Positions 34,108-42,450 of a stretch of DNA of 64,000 bases are shown here, one piece after another. Source of the DNA: Tritonibacter litoralis (GTDB lineage: Bacteria; Pseudomonadota; Alphaproteobacteria; Rhodobacterales; Rhodobacteraceae); assembly GCF_009496005.1 (NCBI RefSeq), contig NZ_WIBF01000013.1:79900-143899 (forward strand), given 5' to 3'. A model generated the notes under the pieces. The model did not search any database. It had not been told where the DNA came from and saw only the letters and a list, made by a program, of their open reading frames with translations. A program made the position numbers and the translations under genes. Within the stretch, counting starts at the first letter, position 1, and each line of letters opens with the position of its first letter.

Positions 34108-34389
34108 CTAACTTAATCTGTCGGCCACGCAATCGCGATACAGCTCTGCCAGCGCGATAATTTCCGCGTCAACCTTTTGGGGCTTAGCAACAAGATATGT
34201 TCCATTAAACGCAGCTTGTTCACGCAGCCAAAAAATCCGATCAATGAACTCAGTCCCGCCGGGTAAATGAGCGAAGGCCGCGTTTAACTGCTGCCGCGTT
34301 TCCAGCACTAACATCAGACTTTCGAAATGATGATCATCAAACAGCCCGGGGTCGTCGACGTATTTCAACCAATCATTCAATAATGTCAT
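34108..34389 (-). CDS. Small hypothetical protein of the T6SS cargo island
   Basis: Protein of 93 aa, acidic and helical (MTLLNDWLKYVDDPGLFDDH at the start, FIDRIFWLREQAAFNGTYLV in the middle). The phrase FNGTYL recalls FQGTYL in the 280-aa neighbour, so these genes may be related immunity-type proteins. It lies 61 bases after the PoNi-like gene on the same strand. No function is assigned. Confidence 0.5.
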   Translation of the reverse strand: MTLLNDWLKYVDDPGLFDDHHFESLMLVLETRQQLNAAFAHLPGGTEFIDRIFWLREQAAFNGTYLVAKPQKVDAEIIALAELYRDCVADRLS

Positions 34390-34450
34390 TACCCATTTTC
34401 TACACTTGAATTTGCGTCAGGTAATCCAGCGATACATTCAGACCTCCCGC

Positions 34451-35203
34451 TTATCTCCGCACCCAGTCGGCCCAGTCTTTGGGGTAGGTTTTCGAGTTCG
34501 CGAGTGGCGTGTCGTCGATGCCGAACATCGCGACGATGGCGGCGGCTTCGAAATTCCAATAGCCGACGTAGGTGTTGTTGGTGTTGTTGTGATTGGAGTA
34601 AAACGGATTGGTCGAACTGCGCATTTCTTTGAGCCAGCCTTTGTCAAACTGCATCAAGGCGACTTGCCGGTCGAAATCTGTGGCCTCTGGCGCGCAGGCG
34701 GCCAGCGCGTCTTCATAGGCCTCCGGCCAGACAAGCGTGTCCACGGGATCACGGCCGTCGCCTCGGCCGAGGTGTGCAATGAAAACCTCCCACAAAGCGT
34801 CGCGTTCAGGCCAGAAATCGAGCGCATCGATGAGCGGCTTTGCCTCTTCCGGCGTGAGTTTGCAGAGCACGGCCAAAGCTAAATACCGAGTGCGAAAATC
34901 CCAGCCGCCACTTTCTTCATCAAATGCTCTTCGAGGGGCAAGCCCACAAGCCCTTACATATATAGGGTAATATTCGACTAATAAGGATCGTGCATAACTG
35001 CAGCACTTTGATATTTCCAAGCCAGAGCTGTAAGCTGCCGAAGCCAGGTTGAAACCGAAAGTCTCCATAAAAGACCTGTCTGCAACCTGTTCATCATAGG
35101 TATTGCCAGCTCCTTTCAAATCTTCTGCAATTTCGTGGAGGAAATCCGCCCTGTCGCTCAAGTAAAAAGTCCAATAGTCAGGGTTCTTCAATTTATCTCT
35201 CAT
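34451..35203 (-). CDS. PoNi-like immunity protein (DUF1911 type)
   Basis: Cytoplasmic protein of 250 aa that should neutralise the DNase effector encoded just before it. The C-terminal part GYWNFEAAAIVAMFGIDDTP followed by YPKDWADWVR is the typical end of DUF1911/PoNi immunity proteins; the N-terminal part (SDRADFLHEIAEDL) is the helical DUF1910-like half. The ATG at 35203 has AGGAG five bases upstream and overlaps the effector stop codon (ATGA), the usual toxin-immunity layout. The match is by motif and context. Confidence 0.8.
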   Translation of the reverse strand: MRDKLKNPDYWTFYLSDRADFLHEIAEDLKGAGNTYDEQVADRSFMETFGFNLASAAYSSGLEISKCCSYARSLLVEYYPIYVRACGLAPRRAFDEESGGWDFRTRYLALAVLCKLTPEEAKPLIDALDFWPERDALWEVFIAHLGRGDGRDPVDTLVWPEAYEDALAACAPEATDFDRQVALMQFDKGWLKEMRSSTNPFYSNHNNTNNTYVGYWNFEAAAIVAMFGIDDTPLANSKTYPKDWADWVRR

Positions 35204-36720
35204 TGGTCTCCTGCTCTCCATTTCCTATTTTTTAGGCTTTCCCACTCAACGTCACCATTTTTGTCGACTCGAAGAATTCCAGGCTCGTGGCTTTTTTCAA
35301 TTGATCGCGCCAATCTCGGGTCAAATTCTGTAGAAATGCGTTTCCGTATCCAACTCGGCGACATCTGCTTGGTCCCGTCCTTCAACGTCCCCAAGCCCGC
35401 TTTGCCATATTTTGCATCGGTCACGAAGTAACCAGGGGGAGGATTAGGGTTCTTGTAGACTGAATCCAACCCCTGATGGCCGGGTGTGTTCATATCGGAA
35501 TTCGGCCCGTTGACCTTGATCCAAGGCGGGTCCTTTTTCGCCGCCCAGTCATCCGCCATCATCTCTCCAAACCTGCCTTTAGTGTTGTTCGAGGTTTCAG
35601 AAATCCTTGTCCAAGTGTCGTCTTTGTCTTGGACCATTGCCTCCCCATCGGGGGCACGCCGCACGCCTTTGGGGTCATTGGAGGCGCGGTAGCTTCCATC
35701 GTCGCGTACGTCATGACGTTCCTCCGCCTGCTCGGCACGCCGTTTTTCTTCTAGGACGTCCTGGGCGGGCTTGTCTGGAATGTCCCGGTTTCGGTCCGGT
35801 TCATAGCCGCCAAGATGATTTTCCTGCGGCGTTCCGTATTTGGCTTCGAGCGCGTCGATAGAGTGAGTTTTCGACCCTAGTTTGTGACCAGAACCATCTA
35901 ATATTTCAATCAAGATGCTTCGTGAACTGGATGCAAACTTAACGCCAAAACGCAAAAACCGTAAAAAGGCGAGCCCCGCATAGATTTCAGCGGCCAGAAA
36001 TACACCATCGACGGCAACCGTCGAGACGGCATAAAGCAATCCGCAATCATAATATTTCTGCTTCAGATCACTCCAGATGGATTGGAAATAATCTGCAATC
36101 TTGCCTTCCGCAATTGCCATGTGAAAGGCCGTTTCCCGCCCAATTTCTTCTAGTTCAGCATCAATATCGGCCTGTCTGCGCAGCAAAGTGCGGTCCATCT
36201 CATCACTGGAGAGCAGGAAATCCAGCCAACCCGGGCGCAACGACATAAGTTGATCGGCTCGATTCTGTAACTCGTTGGCTCTCATGTAATGTGCGATGCC
36301 GCTACCTGTGAAAAAGGCCTCAATCTGAGCAACGATTTCTTTACGAAAAGCTTCGTCACTCGCCAGAAGATAGATTGTCTCAAAAAGCGCATAGTATTCA
36401 TAGACTTTGTTGATCGTATATTGGCTGATCGAGCAATTCCCTTGCGCATGGGAGGCAAAGGGATCGTCTAGGGCAAGAAAATCCGCTTCCTCGGCTTGGA
36501 CGCGTCGCGCTGCCGTTGCCAGATTTGGGAAGCGTTCACTGATCCAGGGATCACTCGCGGCCCGAGCGGGGCCAGAACTTGCCTGCCCGTAGTTCGCGGT
36601 CATTAAAGATGGGATCGGAAGTTTTTGCGCCGCACGTCCAAGAATTTCTTGATACGCCGCGAGGGCATCTTCGTATTCCTGCTTTTCACGCAAAAACTTT
36701 TCTTCTTCAGGGGTGCTCAT
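35200..36720 (-). CDS. PoNe-like DNase effector of a type VI secretion system
   Basis: Predicted antibacterial toxin of 506 aa. Residues 1-300 are an unassigned, mainly helical delivery part with a hydrophobic segment (LLYAVSTVAVDGVFLAAEIY). A charged linker (about 305-375) follows, then a PoNe nuclease domain of the PD-(D/E)xK type: GRFGEMMADDW (Glu386), GLDSVYKN (Asp419) and YFVTDAKYG (Asp435, Lys437). PoNe toxins cut DNA in rival cells. Its stop overlaps the start of a PoNi-like immunity gene, and vgrG and PAAR genes lie on either side, so secretion on the spike is very likely. The Asp at 435, where many relatives have Glu, is still compatible with the fold. Confidence 0.82.
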   Translation of the reverse strand: MSTPEEEKFLREKQEYEDALAAYQEILGRAAQKLPIPSLMTANYGQASSGPARAASDPWISERFPNLATAARRVQAEEADFLALDDPFASHAQGNCSISQYTINKVYEYYALFETIYLLASDEAFRKEIVAQIEAFFTGSGIAHYMRANELQNRADQLMSLRPGWLDFLLSSDEMDRTLLRRQADIDAELEEIGRETAFHMAIAEGKIADYFQSIWSDLKQKYYDCGLLYAVSTVAVDGVFLAAEIYAGLAFLRFLRFGVKFASSSRSILIEILDGSGHKLGSKTHSIDALEAKYGTPQENHLGGYEPDRNRDIPDKPAQDVLEEKRRAEQAEERHDVRDDGSYRASNDPKGVRRAPDGEAMVQDKDDTWTRISETSNNTKGRFGEMMADDWAAKKDPPWIKVNGPNSDMNTPGHQGLDSVYKNPNPPPGYFVTDAKYGKAGLGTLKDGTKQMSPSWIRKRISTEFDPRLARSIEKSHEPGILRVDKNGDVEWESLKNRKWRAGDQ

Positions 36721-36729
36721 AAATGGTCC

Positions 36730-37116
36730 CTAAAAAAGCGATTGATCAAGGCTGGTTTCGTCCTGGTCTGAAAAGAAAGACCGAAGTACTTCAGGCGCCA
36801 TTGCCGACCTTGACAAAGGTTGTGTCTCCGAATGGCCCGCCAAGGCAGGCACCGACAACCCTGTAACCGCCAAAGCTTTCAGGGCCTCGTTCGTGATCTG
36901 TGTGAGAGATGGGTCGTCGATACGCGGCGACACGCTGTGGTTCGAAATCTCAGCAATGCGGGAAATTCGTTTCGTGGGCGACAGGAATATTTGCCGCAAA
37001 GAATTGGCTGGTTCGATCCCTGCCTGAGCAAAGAACGCTTGCCTCAAACTGTCCCTTTGGGAGCGGCTTTGATCGGCCGCGTTATCCCACGAACCAGATG
37101 CTATTTTCAATGCCAT
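36730..37116 (-). CDS. Small hypothetical protein between vgrG and the effector
   Basis: Protein of 128 aa, low in structure and rich in Ser, Ala and Gln: MALKIASGSWDNAADQSRSQ at the start and PEVLRSFFSDQDETSLDQSL at the end. No known T6SS adaptor signature is seen. It lies eight bases after vgrG and nine bases before the effector, the place where effector adaptors or chaperones are usually encoded, so an adaptor role is a reasonable guess from context. Confidence 0.55.
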   Translation of the reverse strand: MALKIASGSWDNAADQSRSQRDSLRQAFFAQAGIEPANSLRQIFLSPTKRISRIAEISNHSVSPRIDDPSLTQITNEALKALAVTGLSVPALAGHSETQPLSRSAMAPEVLRSFFSDQDETSLDQSLF

Positions 37117-37124
37117 AAATCACC

Positions 37125-39209
37125 TCAGTTCAAGTCGATTCTGCCGCCGGTCACTTTGACTGCAGAGGAGCCGTTGACCGTGATGTTCACCCCATCAAGA
37201 GAGATGTTTCCGTCGTGATCGAGCGTGATTTTCGACTTTCCAACAACAATCTCGTACTTCTCACCGACATGGGTGACCTTGTTATTGCCGACTTCTTCCC
37301 AGCTGCCGATTGCAACGCTTTCATTCTTTACACCACCTACCGTGACCTGAAGCCCTCCGCCAACCGTCAGGGCCTTAGCCGCGCCAACCATTTCCGTGGA
37401 AGACAGCATCACGGTTTCGGCTTTGTTTTTGGCAACGCCAATGATCAGGTTGCCTTCGCCCATATTCAGCGCGTCTGGCAGACCGAGTTTGCTGGTCATA
37501 TCACCAATGGCGCTGGTGAATTTTTTGAAGGCAGAGGTCACCGCAGCCTGCAGTTTGTTGGGGCCAACCATCAGGGTCATATTGCCGCCGATGACCTCGT
37601 GGTGGTTATTTCCAACTTCGATGGACTTGTTGTGGCCGACAGATTCCGACTGATTGCGGTCAATCCGTTTGGCTCGGTTGTTCTCGACGTGTATCTCCTG
37701 ATCCTTTTCGGCGTGGAGATAGATCTTTTCTGCACCCGTGGCATCTTCAAAGGTCAGCTCGTTAAATCCCTCGCTCTTATGGCTGTCCGAGCGGAAGGTG
37801 GATTTGGTTTTATGTTCCGGCAGGTCATACGGCGGGGTGTTGTGGCCGTTGTAGACACAGCCCGTGACGATCGGTTTGTCGGGGTCGCCGCGGAGGTGCT
37901 CTACGATGACTTCCATGCCGATGCGGGGGATGACCATGCCGCCCCAGCCCTTGCTGGCCCAGTTCTGGCTCACCCGCACGCGCATGGAATGCGCGCCGTC
38001 GAGGTCCCAGTGGTAGCGCACCAGAATGCGGCCGTGTTCGTCGCAGTCGATCTCGCCTTCGCCCACAACCACCGCCGTCTCGGGCCCCTGCACCCGCGGG
38101 GCGGCGGTGCGCCGTTCCGGTCGGTAAGGCGCGCTGTCGGGCATCAAGACATAAGCGCCCTCATAGGGGGTCTCATCGCCGCCTGCGTCGCCTGATCCAT
38201 AGCCCTGCGCGCGGAATTGGTGCTCGGCCCGCAGGCAGACAAAGCACTGCCCCGTGGCGCCCGACACCGGATCACCCGCAAGGGTCACCCGCCAGCCCGC
38301 GCCCAGCGAGACGACATCGCCGACCGCCTCGTGACGTGGGGCCTGGCCGCGTTCTTCGTCCAGGCGGCGGGTCACAACATGGCGGCCCTCGTCCTCGGTT
38401 AGATAATCGCCGGGCCAGTCGTAGCTTTCCACATCGCCCTGCGGATGCACGGCCTCACCCAGCTGGTCGACCTCCTGGGTGGCATGGGGGATCTTAAAAT
38501 TATACTCGGTCAGCCGCACCGCGCCGGTGGTGATCCGGGCCGCGGTTGACCATTTGTGGAAATGTTCTTCCTCGTGGCGGTGAAACCCCTCGACTCCGTA
38601 AAAGGCGCGCGCGCCACCGGGCACTTCGGGCAGCTGAACGGCCGCATCGCTCAGCACCAGCGTGTGCGAGCCAAGCGCGTGTTTCCACGACCGGCTGATG
38701 CCATGGCGCTCCAGCTGGCGGCGGATGAAATCCGCGTCGCTTTCGCCATATTGGACGGTGTATTCGAGGATGGGATAATCGCCAGAGGTCAGGATCTCCA
38801 GATGCGGATTGCCCATGGCGCCATAGGTTCCCAGCACCTCTTCAACGATTTCGATCACCGTTTTATTATGAAAGATCCGCATATTACGCCGCAGTGAGGC
38901 AACATGCAGCCAAGGCCGCAGCACCAAATCATAGCGAAACCCGTTCTCAAACGCGCCCCGGCTTCTGGCCTCGCAGACAATCCCGTCAAAGGCACGACGG
39001 CCCTGGGCGTGGTCGATTTCCACGGTGGCATGGGTGCCCAAAAGCGCGTTCAGATCGATGTGGTCCTGCAGGGAAAGCGCCTCAACGCGCCACTCAAACG
39101 GCCCCGAGATCTCCTCACGGCCATCCATGCGCAACAGCAGCAATTGGTCCCCGCCAAGCGCGGTCATCAGCCGACCCTGACGGTCCTGCTGCGAAAAATG
39201 CCTATTCAA
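37125..39209 (-). CDS. vgrG: Type VI secretion tip protein VgrG
   Basis: Spike protein of about 694 aa that forms the trimeric needle of the T6SS. It has the gp27-like start (LLLLRMDGREEISGPFEWRV), the phage-base-plate middle (YTVQYGESDADFIRRQLERH), the gp5 OB-fold part (ILVRYHWDLDGAHSMRVRVS and GWGGMVIPRIGMEVIVEHLR, then GDPDKPIVTGCVYN) and the C-terminal beta-helix ending in VTGGRIDLN. I place the start at TTG 39209 because family members begin in this way; ATG 39167 would cut the first strand. No core T6SS genes are in the window, so this is an orphan cargo island. Confidence 0.92.
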   Translation of the reverse strand: MNRHFSQQDRQGRLMTALGGDQLLLLRMDGREEISGPFEWRVEALSLQDHIDLNALLGTHATVEIDHAQGRRAFDGIVCEARSRGAFENGFRYDLVLRPWLHVASLRRNMRIFHNKTVIEIVEEVLGTYGAMGNPHLEILTSGDYPILEYTVQYGESDADFIRRQLERHGISRSWKHALGSHTLVLSDAAVQLPEVPGGARAFYGVEGFHRHEEEHFHKWSTAARITTGAVRLTEYNFKIPHATQEVDQLGEAVHPQGDVESYDWPGDYLTEDEGRHVVTRRLDEERGQAPRHEAVGDVVSLGAGWRVTLAGDPVSGATGQCFVCLRAEHQFRAQGYGSGDAGGDETPYEGAYVLMPDSAPYRPERRTAAPRVQGPETAVVVGEGEIDCDEHGRILVRYHWDLDGAHSMRVRVSQNWASKGWGGMVIPRIGMEVIVEHLRGDPDKPIVTGCVYNGHNTPPYDLPEHKTKSTFRSDSHKSEGFNELTFEDATGAEKIYLHAEKDQEIHVENNRAKRIDRNQSESVGHNKSIEVGNNHHEVIGGNMTLMVGPNKLQAAVTSAFKKFTSAIGDMTSKLGLPDALNMGEGNLIIGVAKNKAETVMLSSTEMVGAAKALTVGGGLQVTVGGVKNESVAIGSWEEVGNNKVTHVGEKYEIVVGKSKITLDHDGNISLDGVNITVNGSSAVKVTGGRIDLN

Positions 39210-39336
39210 AATATGAGTCCAACAAACAGTTAATGCCGTAGGGGGTAGCAAGCCGAACGACTGCACGCAAGACGTGTATTAAACGGTGTTGCAGCAAAGC
39301 AGCCCTAAGAACACAACGCAGCATTAGTCAAAATGA

Positions 39337-39633
39337 GCTCTCTACAGTCATTCGCTGCTTAATCTGCAAGTGCCCGCTTTGCTCCCTTCAAGCTGTCTGC
39401 ATAGTTTTTGACCGTTTGTGGATGCCATTTGCCACCTTTGCGGGTTTTCATACCTCTCACGTTCAGCAGCTTAGCCGTTCCTGAAAAACTACCAGCCTCA
39501 GCCAAAGCCGCCTCCAACTCTTGGCAGATCGTTCCATAAAACTCCTGCTTTTCCTGCTGTCTGACCTTTGCAAGCCGCTGTGCGTTCCGCCCAAGGATCG
39601 TTCCACGCGCCTTGGCGGCTTGCAGGGCGGCTT
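39337..39633. repeat. 297-bp direct repeat, copy 2
   Basis: Same-orientation copy of 22320-22616. The gap-free match ends sharply at the IS remnant. See copy 1 for identity. Confidence 0.9.
39359..39633 (-). pseudogene. Truncated serine recombinase copy
   Basis: It matches the last 92 codons of the recombinase gene at 22342 with about 95% identity. The N-terminal catalytic half is absent; the match stops exactly at the IS5-family-like end at 39634. It probably marks an insertion- or deletion-linked loss of the front of the gene. Confidence 0.85.
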
Positions 39634-39700
39634 AGCTTTGTTGCACAAATCTGGGTTTGACCGGGCTTCCCCTTTGAAATGCGTTTTGTTTCGATCATCA
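39634..39700. mobile_element. IS5-family end remnant
   Basis: The sequence AGCTTTGTTGCACAAATC matches the typical terminal inverted repeat of IS5-family elements (GGCTTTGTTG start). It is followed by DNA that usually lies inside such an element, but no transposase gene is present, so only the end remains. It joins the broken recombinase to the flank of the TonB receptor gene. Confidence 0.6.
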
Positions 39701-39746
39701 CTGGGCGCACCCAAGCCTTCCAAAAAAGGCAAAACACTCATTCTTA

Positions 39747-41891
39747 TCAGAACGTCTTGGTCAACAAGACACCCACTGTTCGCGGTTCTCCGCCTCGCAC
39801 AAAGCTTCGCTGTTCAACCGAAGATCCGCTGGCATTTGTAGAGGTCAGAGGCAGGCGAGCTGTGGCATAATCACGGTCAAGAAGGTTTCGCGCGTAGATC
39901 CCTGCGGTCCACCCTCCGGGCGCATCATATGTCAATTGAGCATTGATCAGAAATCGACTGTCTGTGGCCTCGTCAGCGGTGTTTTCAACATTCCCAAATG
40001 CGCTGTCGGTATAAGATGCATCTACCCCGAGGGTTAGGCCATTGTCCCAACGGTAGCTACCACCGATACTTGCCGTGAGCTCTGGTGCAAACACAAAGCT
40101 ATTTCCTGAAAAATCCTGCCCGTTGCTGACAAAATCTTTGTATTCGGTTCTTACATAAGCTGCTGACGCAAACAGGCTGAAATTTTCACTGACATCATTT
40201 TCGATCTGAAGCTCCGCACCAAACAATTCGGATTCCCCGACATTTTCGATGTTTTGGTCAAAGTTCACACCAGAGGCTCCATCAACCAAAACCTGTTGAT
40301 CCGTCCATTCGGTATAAAATGCATTGGCGGCCACGCGCAGCGTGTCTCCTCGGAAGCTTCCGCGATAGGCAAGCTCAATCGTGTCAGTAAACTCGGGATC
40401 ATATTCGTTGACCTCGCCGGTCACAAAATTGACCTGCGACCCGCCGGCTCGGTAGCCACGTTGCAAAGTAAGGCCAATCGTTTGCCCGTCAGCGAAATCA
40501 TGGGCGACACCAAGTTTGGGTAGAAACGCATCAAAACTTGTGCTGGAATTGTTATCAAAATCTGGCAACTGCGGCGTTGAAGGCGCGGTCACACGGCTGG
40601 ATCCAAAATCGACGGATTCATAGTCATAGCGTGCGCCCACTGTGAAGCGCAGCCCGGGGAGCCAGCGGTCAGCCTGAATCTCTGCCTCGCCATAAAGGGC
40701 GATGTTTTCCTCGTCATACACGTCACGCGTTATGCTATCAAAGGACAGCGCGCCGGGTGGCAAAGGCGCACCGCCACTTACGGCCGCGTCAAGCCTGCGA
40801 TAGTCGTTCACCGTGTCATCCACGCTTGTGTAGAAGAGACCCACTGCACCGGTTATTCCGCGCCCCGTATCAAAGCGCAGCCGCAGGTCTTGGGAAAAGG
40901 TCTCCGCATCATTGGTTCTGTCAAACAACTCCGCATCGGCGGCGGAGAAATCACGATCTTCTATTCGACGGTAGTCCAGCGCGTAAAAACTGGTGGTCGA
41001 CTCCAGAGTGAGGTTTGAATTGAATTCATAGGTGGTTTTAAGGCTTGCAATGTTGTGGCGGGCTGACTCGCGGGCTCCTGCGTTGGACAAGGTAACGCGG
41101 CGCTCCGGAAACAGTCTCTCTTCAATAAAATCCTCCCCTGCCGAACTGTCCGAATGGCTGAGGGAGAAAACAAAATTCAAACGATCCGTTGCATCCCACC
41201 GAAGCTTCGCACGGTAGGTGGTTGATTTGTGGCGATCATAATCCGTGGCCCCCGTTGTATCATTTGTGATATCACCATCGTTTTCAAAACTTTCGGCAGA
41301 AAACCGAAAGGCGACACGATCATCAATGATCGGTTGGTTCAATGTGAAGGCATAACGGCGGGTGTTGCGCGATCCAATTTCAACATGCGCCTTGGTCAAC
41401 TGTTCATAGTCTGGGTCGTTGGATCGGATTATGACAGCACCGGCCAGAGAATTGCGCCCTTGTTGAGTGGATTGCGGGCCACGCAGGACTTCGACCTGTT
41501 CCACATCCCACGCGGAATAGGGGCCAAATATTGTTGCCTGCTGGTTGGGTAGGGCGACACCATCAACCTGCGTACTGATTAATAGCCCGCGCCCAACAAT
41601 CCCACCCCGATCAATTCCCCGGATTGCAAAACCGCGATCCCCAGCCGTGGATGAAACCCCTGGTGTGCGCTCGACCACGTCATACACATCAACGTCGCCA
41701 CGTCGCTCCAGATCTTTACCTTGCTCCACCGCGACCGATGTCACCGTATCAAACAGCTCGCGATCTTGCAGTTCTCCATGGATCACAATTGGGTCCAGGA
41801 GCAAAGCACCGCTTCCGTCCTGCGACAGCGCAGTCGATGCATAAAGGGCAACCAATGGAGCAAGGTAAAAATGTCTATATTGAGCAGGCAT
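39747..41891 (-). CDS. TonB-dependent outer-membrane receptor
   Basis: Outer-membrane gated channel of 714 aa that imports a large solute, most often an iron chelate, with energy from TonB. From the ATG at 41891 it has a signal peptide (YLAPLVALYASTALSQ), a plug with VDVYDVVERTPGVSSTAGDR and VEVLRGPQSTQQGRNSLAGA, a 22-strand barrel region, and the final ERSFVRGGEPRTVGVLLTKTF with terminal Phe. The N-terminal TonB box is likely in LLLDPIVIHG. It is a lone gene with no transport partner next to it. A palindrome containing GTTGACTG lies about 135 bases upstream of the start. Confidence 0.9.
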   Translation of the reverse strand: MPAQYRHFYLAPLVALYASTALSQDGSGALLLDPIVIHGELQDRELFDTVTSVAVEQGKDLERRGDVDVYDVVERTPGVSSTAGDRGFAIRGIDRGGIVGRGLLISTQVDGVALPNQQATIFGPYSAWDVEQVEVLRGPQSTQQGRNSLAGAVIIRSNDPDYEQLTKAHVEIGSRNTRRYAFTLNQPIIDDRVAFRFSAESFENDGDITNDTTGATDYDRHKSTTYRAKLRWDATDRLNFVFSLSHSDSSAGEDFIEERLFPERRVTLSNAGARESARHNIASLKTTYEFNSNLTLESTTSFYALDYRRIEDRDFSAADAELFDRTNDAETFSQDLRLRFDTGRGITGAVGLFYTSVDDTVNDYRRLDAAVSGGAPLPPGALSFDSITRDVYDEENIALYGEAEIQADRWLPGLRFTVGARYDYESVDFGSSRVTAPSTPQLPDFDNNSSTSFDAFLPKLGVAHDFADGQTIGLTLQRGYRAGGSQVNFVTGEVNEYDPEFTDTIELAYRGSFRGDTLRVAANAFYTEWTDQQVLVDGASGVNFDQNIENVGESELFGAELQIENDVSENFSLFASAAYVRTEYKDFVSNGQDFSGNSFVFAPELTASIGGSYRWDNGLTLGVDASYTDSAFGNVENTADEATDSRFLINAQLTYDAPGGWTAGIYARNLLDRDYATARLPLTSTNASGSSVEQRSFVRGGEPRTVGVLLTKTF

Positions 41892-42024
41892 CTCGAAGGT
41901 CCAGTTCAGCAAAGAAGTATACTGTCTGGCGAAAGGGATGCCCTTTGGCTGGATCAAAGTGGCCTATGACACTTCCATTTTCTCCGCAATGGCAACACAC
42001 GTCATCGTGAATTTTGGGGAGTTT

Positions 42025-42041
42025 AGTTGACTGAATCAACT
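42025..42041. promoter_or_regulatory. Palindromic operator candidate upstream of the TonB receptor
   Basis: AGTTGA-CTGAA-TCAACT is a perfect 6-bp inverted repeat with a five-base centre. The half-site with GTTGACTG is also found upstream of the siderophore receptor at 63572-63579, which suggests a shared iron-type regulator. The remaining gap (42042-42450) holds nothing recognisable. Confidence 0.45.
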
Positions 42042-42450
42042 TTCATGATCGCGTAAACCCTATCCGGCGCTTCTGAACCAGAATGGTGTCAGTCAAGCAA
42101 GCCCGGGCAGCCGACCATAGGGTGCGTCTTGTACTCGTTCCCAAGACGTTGTTCAAAATCTATGGGTACTTGTCCGTCGTTAGGAATTTTTAGACAGTTC
42201 GCTGCCTGACCGAAGAGAGGGGCTGGCGATCAGGTCATAGGATTTGTGGAAACGAGACACGGAAGCCTCTGACACAAAATACTTTTCCGTGTCAGTGAAC
42301 GGAACGGCCACCGCGCGCAGCCACAAACCGCTTTTCTTCAAGGCTATCCTGATCCTAGCTCAAGTCCGAAGCGCAGAATGGGAAAACCCCGGTGCGAGAT
42401 GTGCTCTCGCTCCGAGGGATGTTTGTAGGTAATGGCGTTTTTAGAAGGTC

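Noticed and set aside
42095..42110. Second attachment site for the tRNA-Phe element (AGCCCGGGCA)
   Set aside because: Only eight bases match the tRNA 3' end; too short to be an attachment repeat, so the far end of the element stays undefined.
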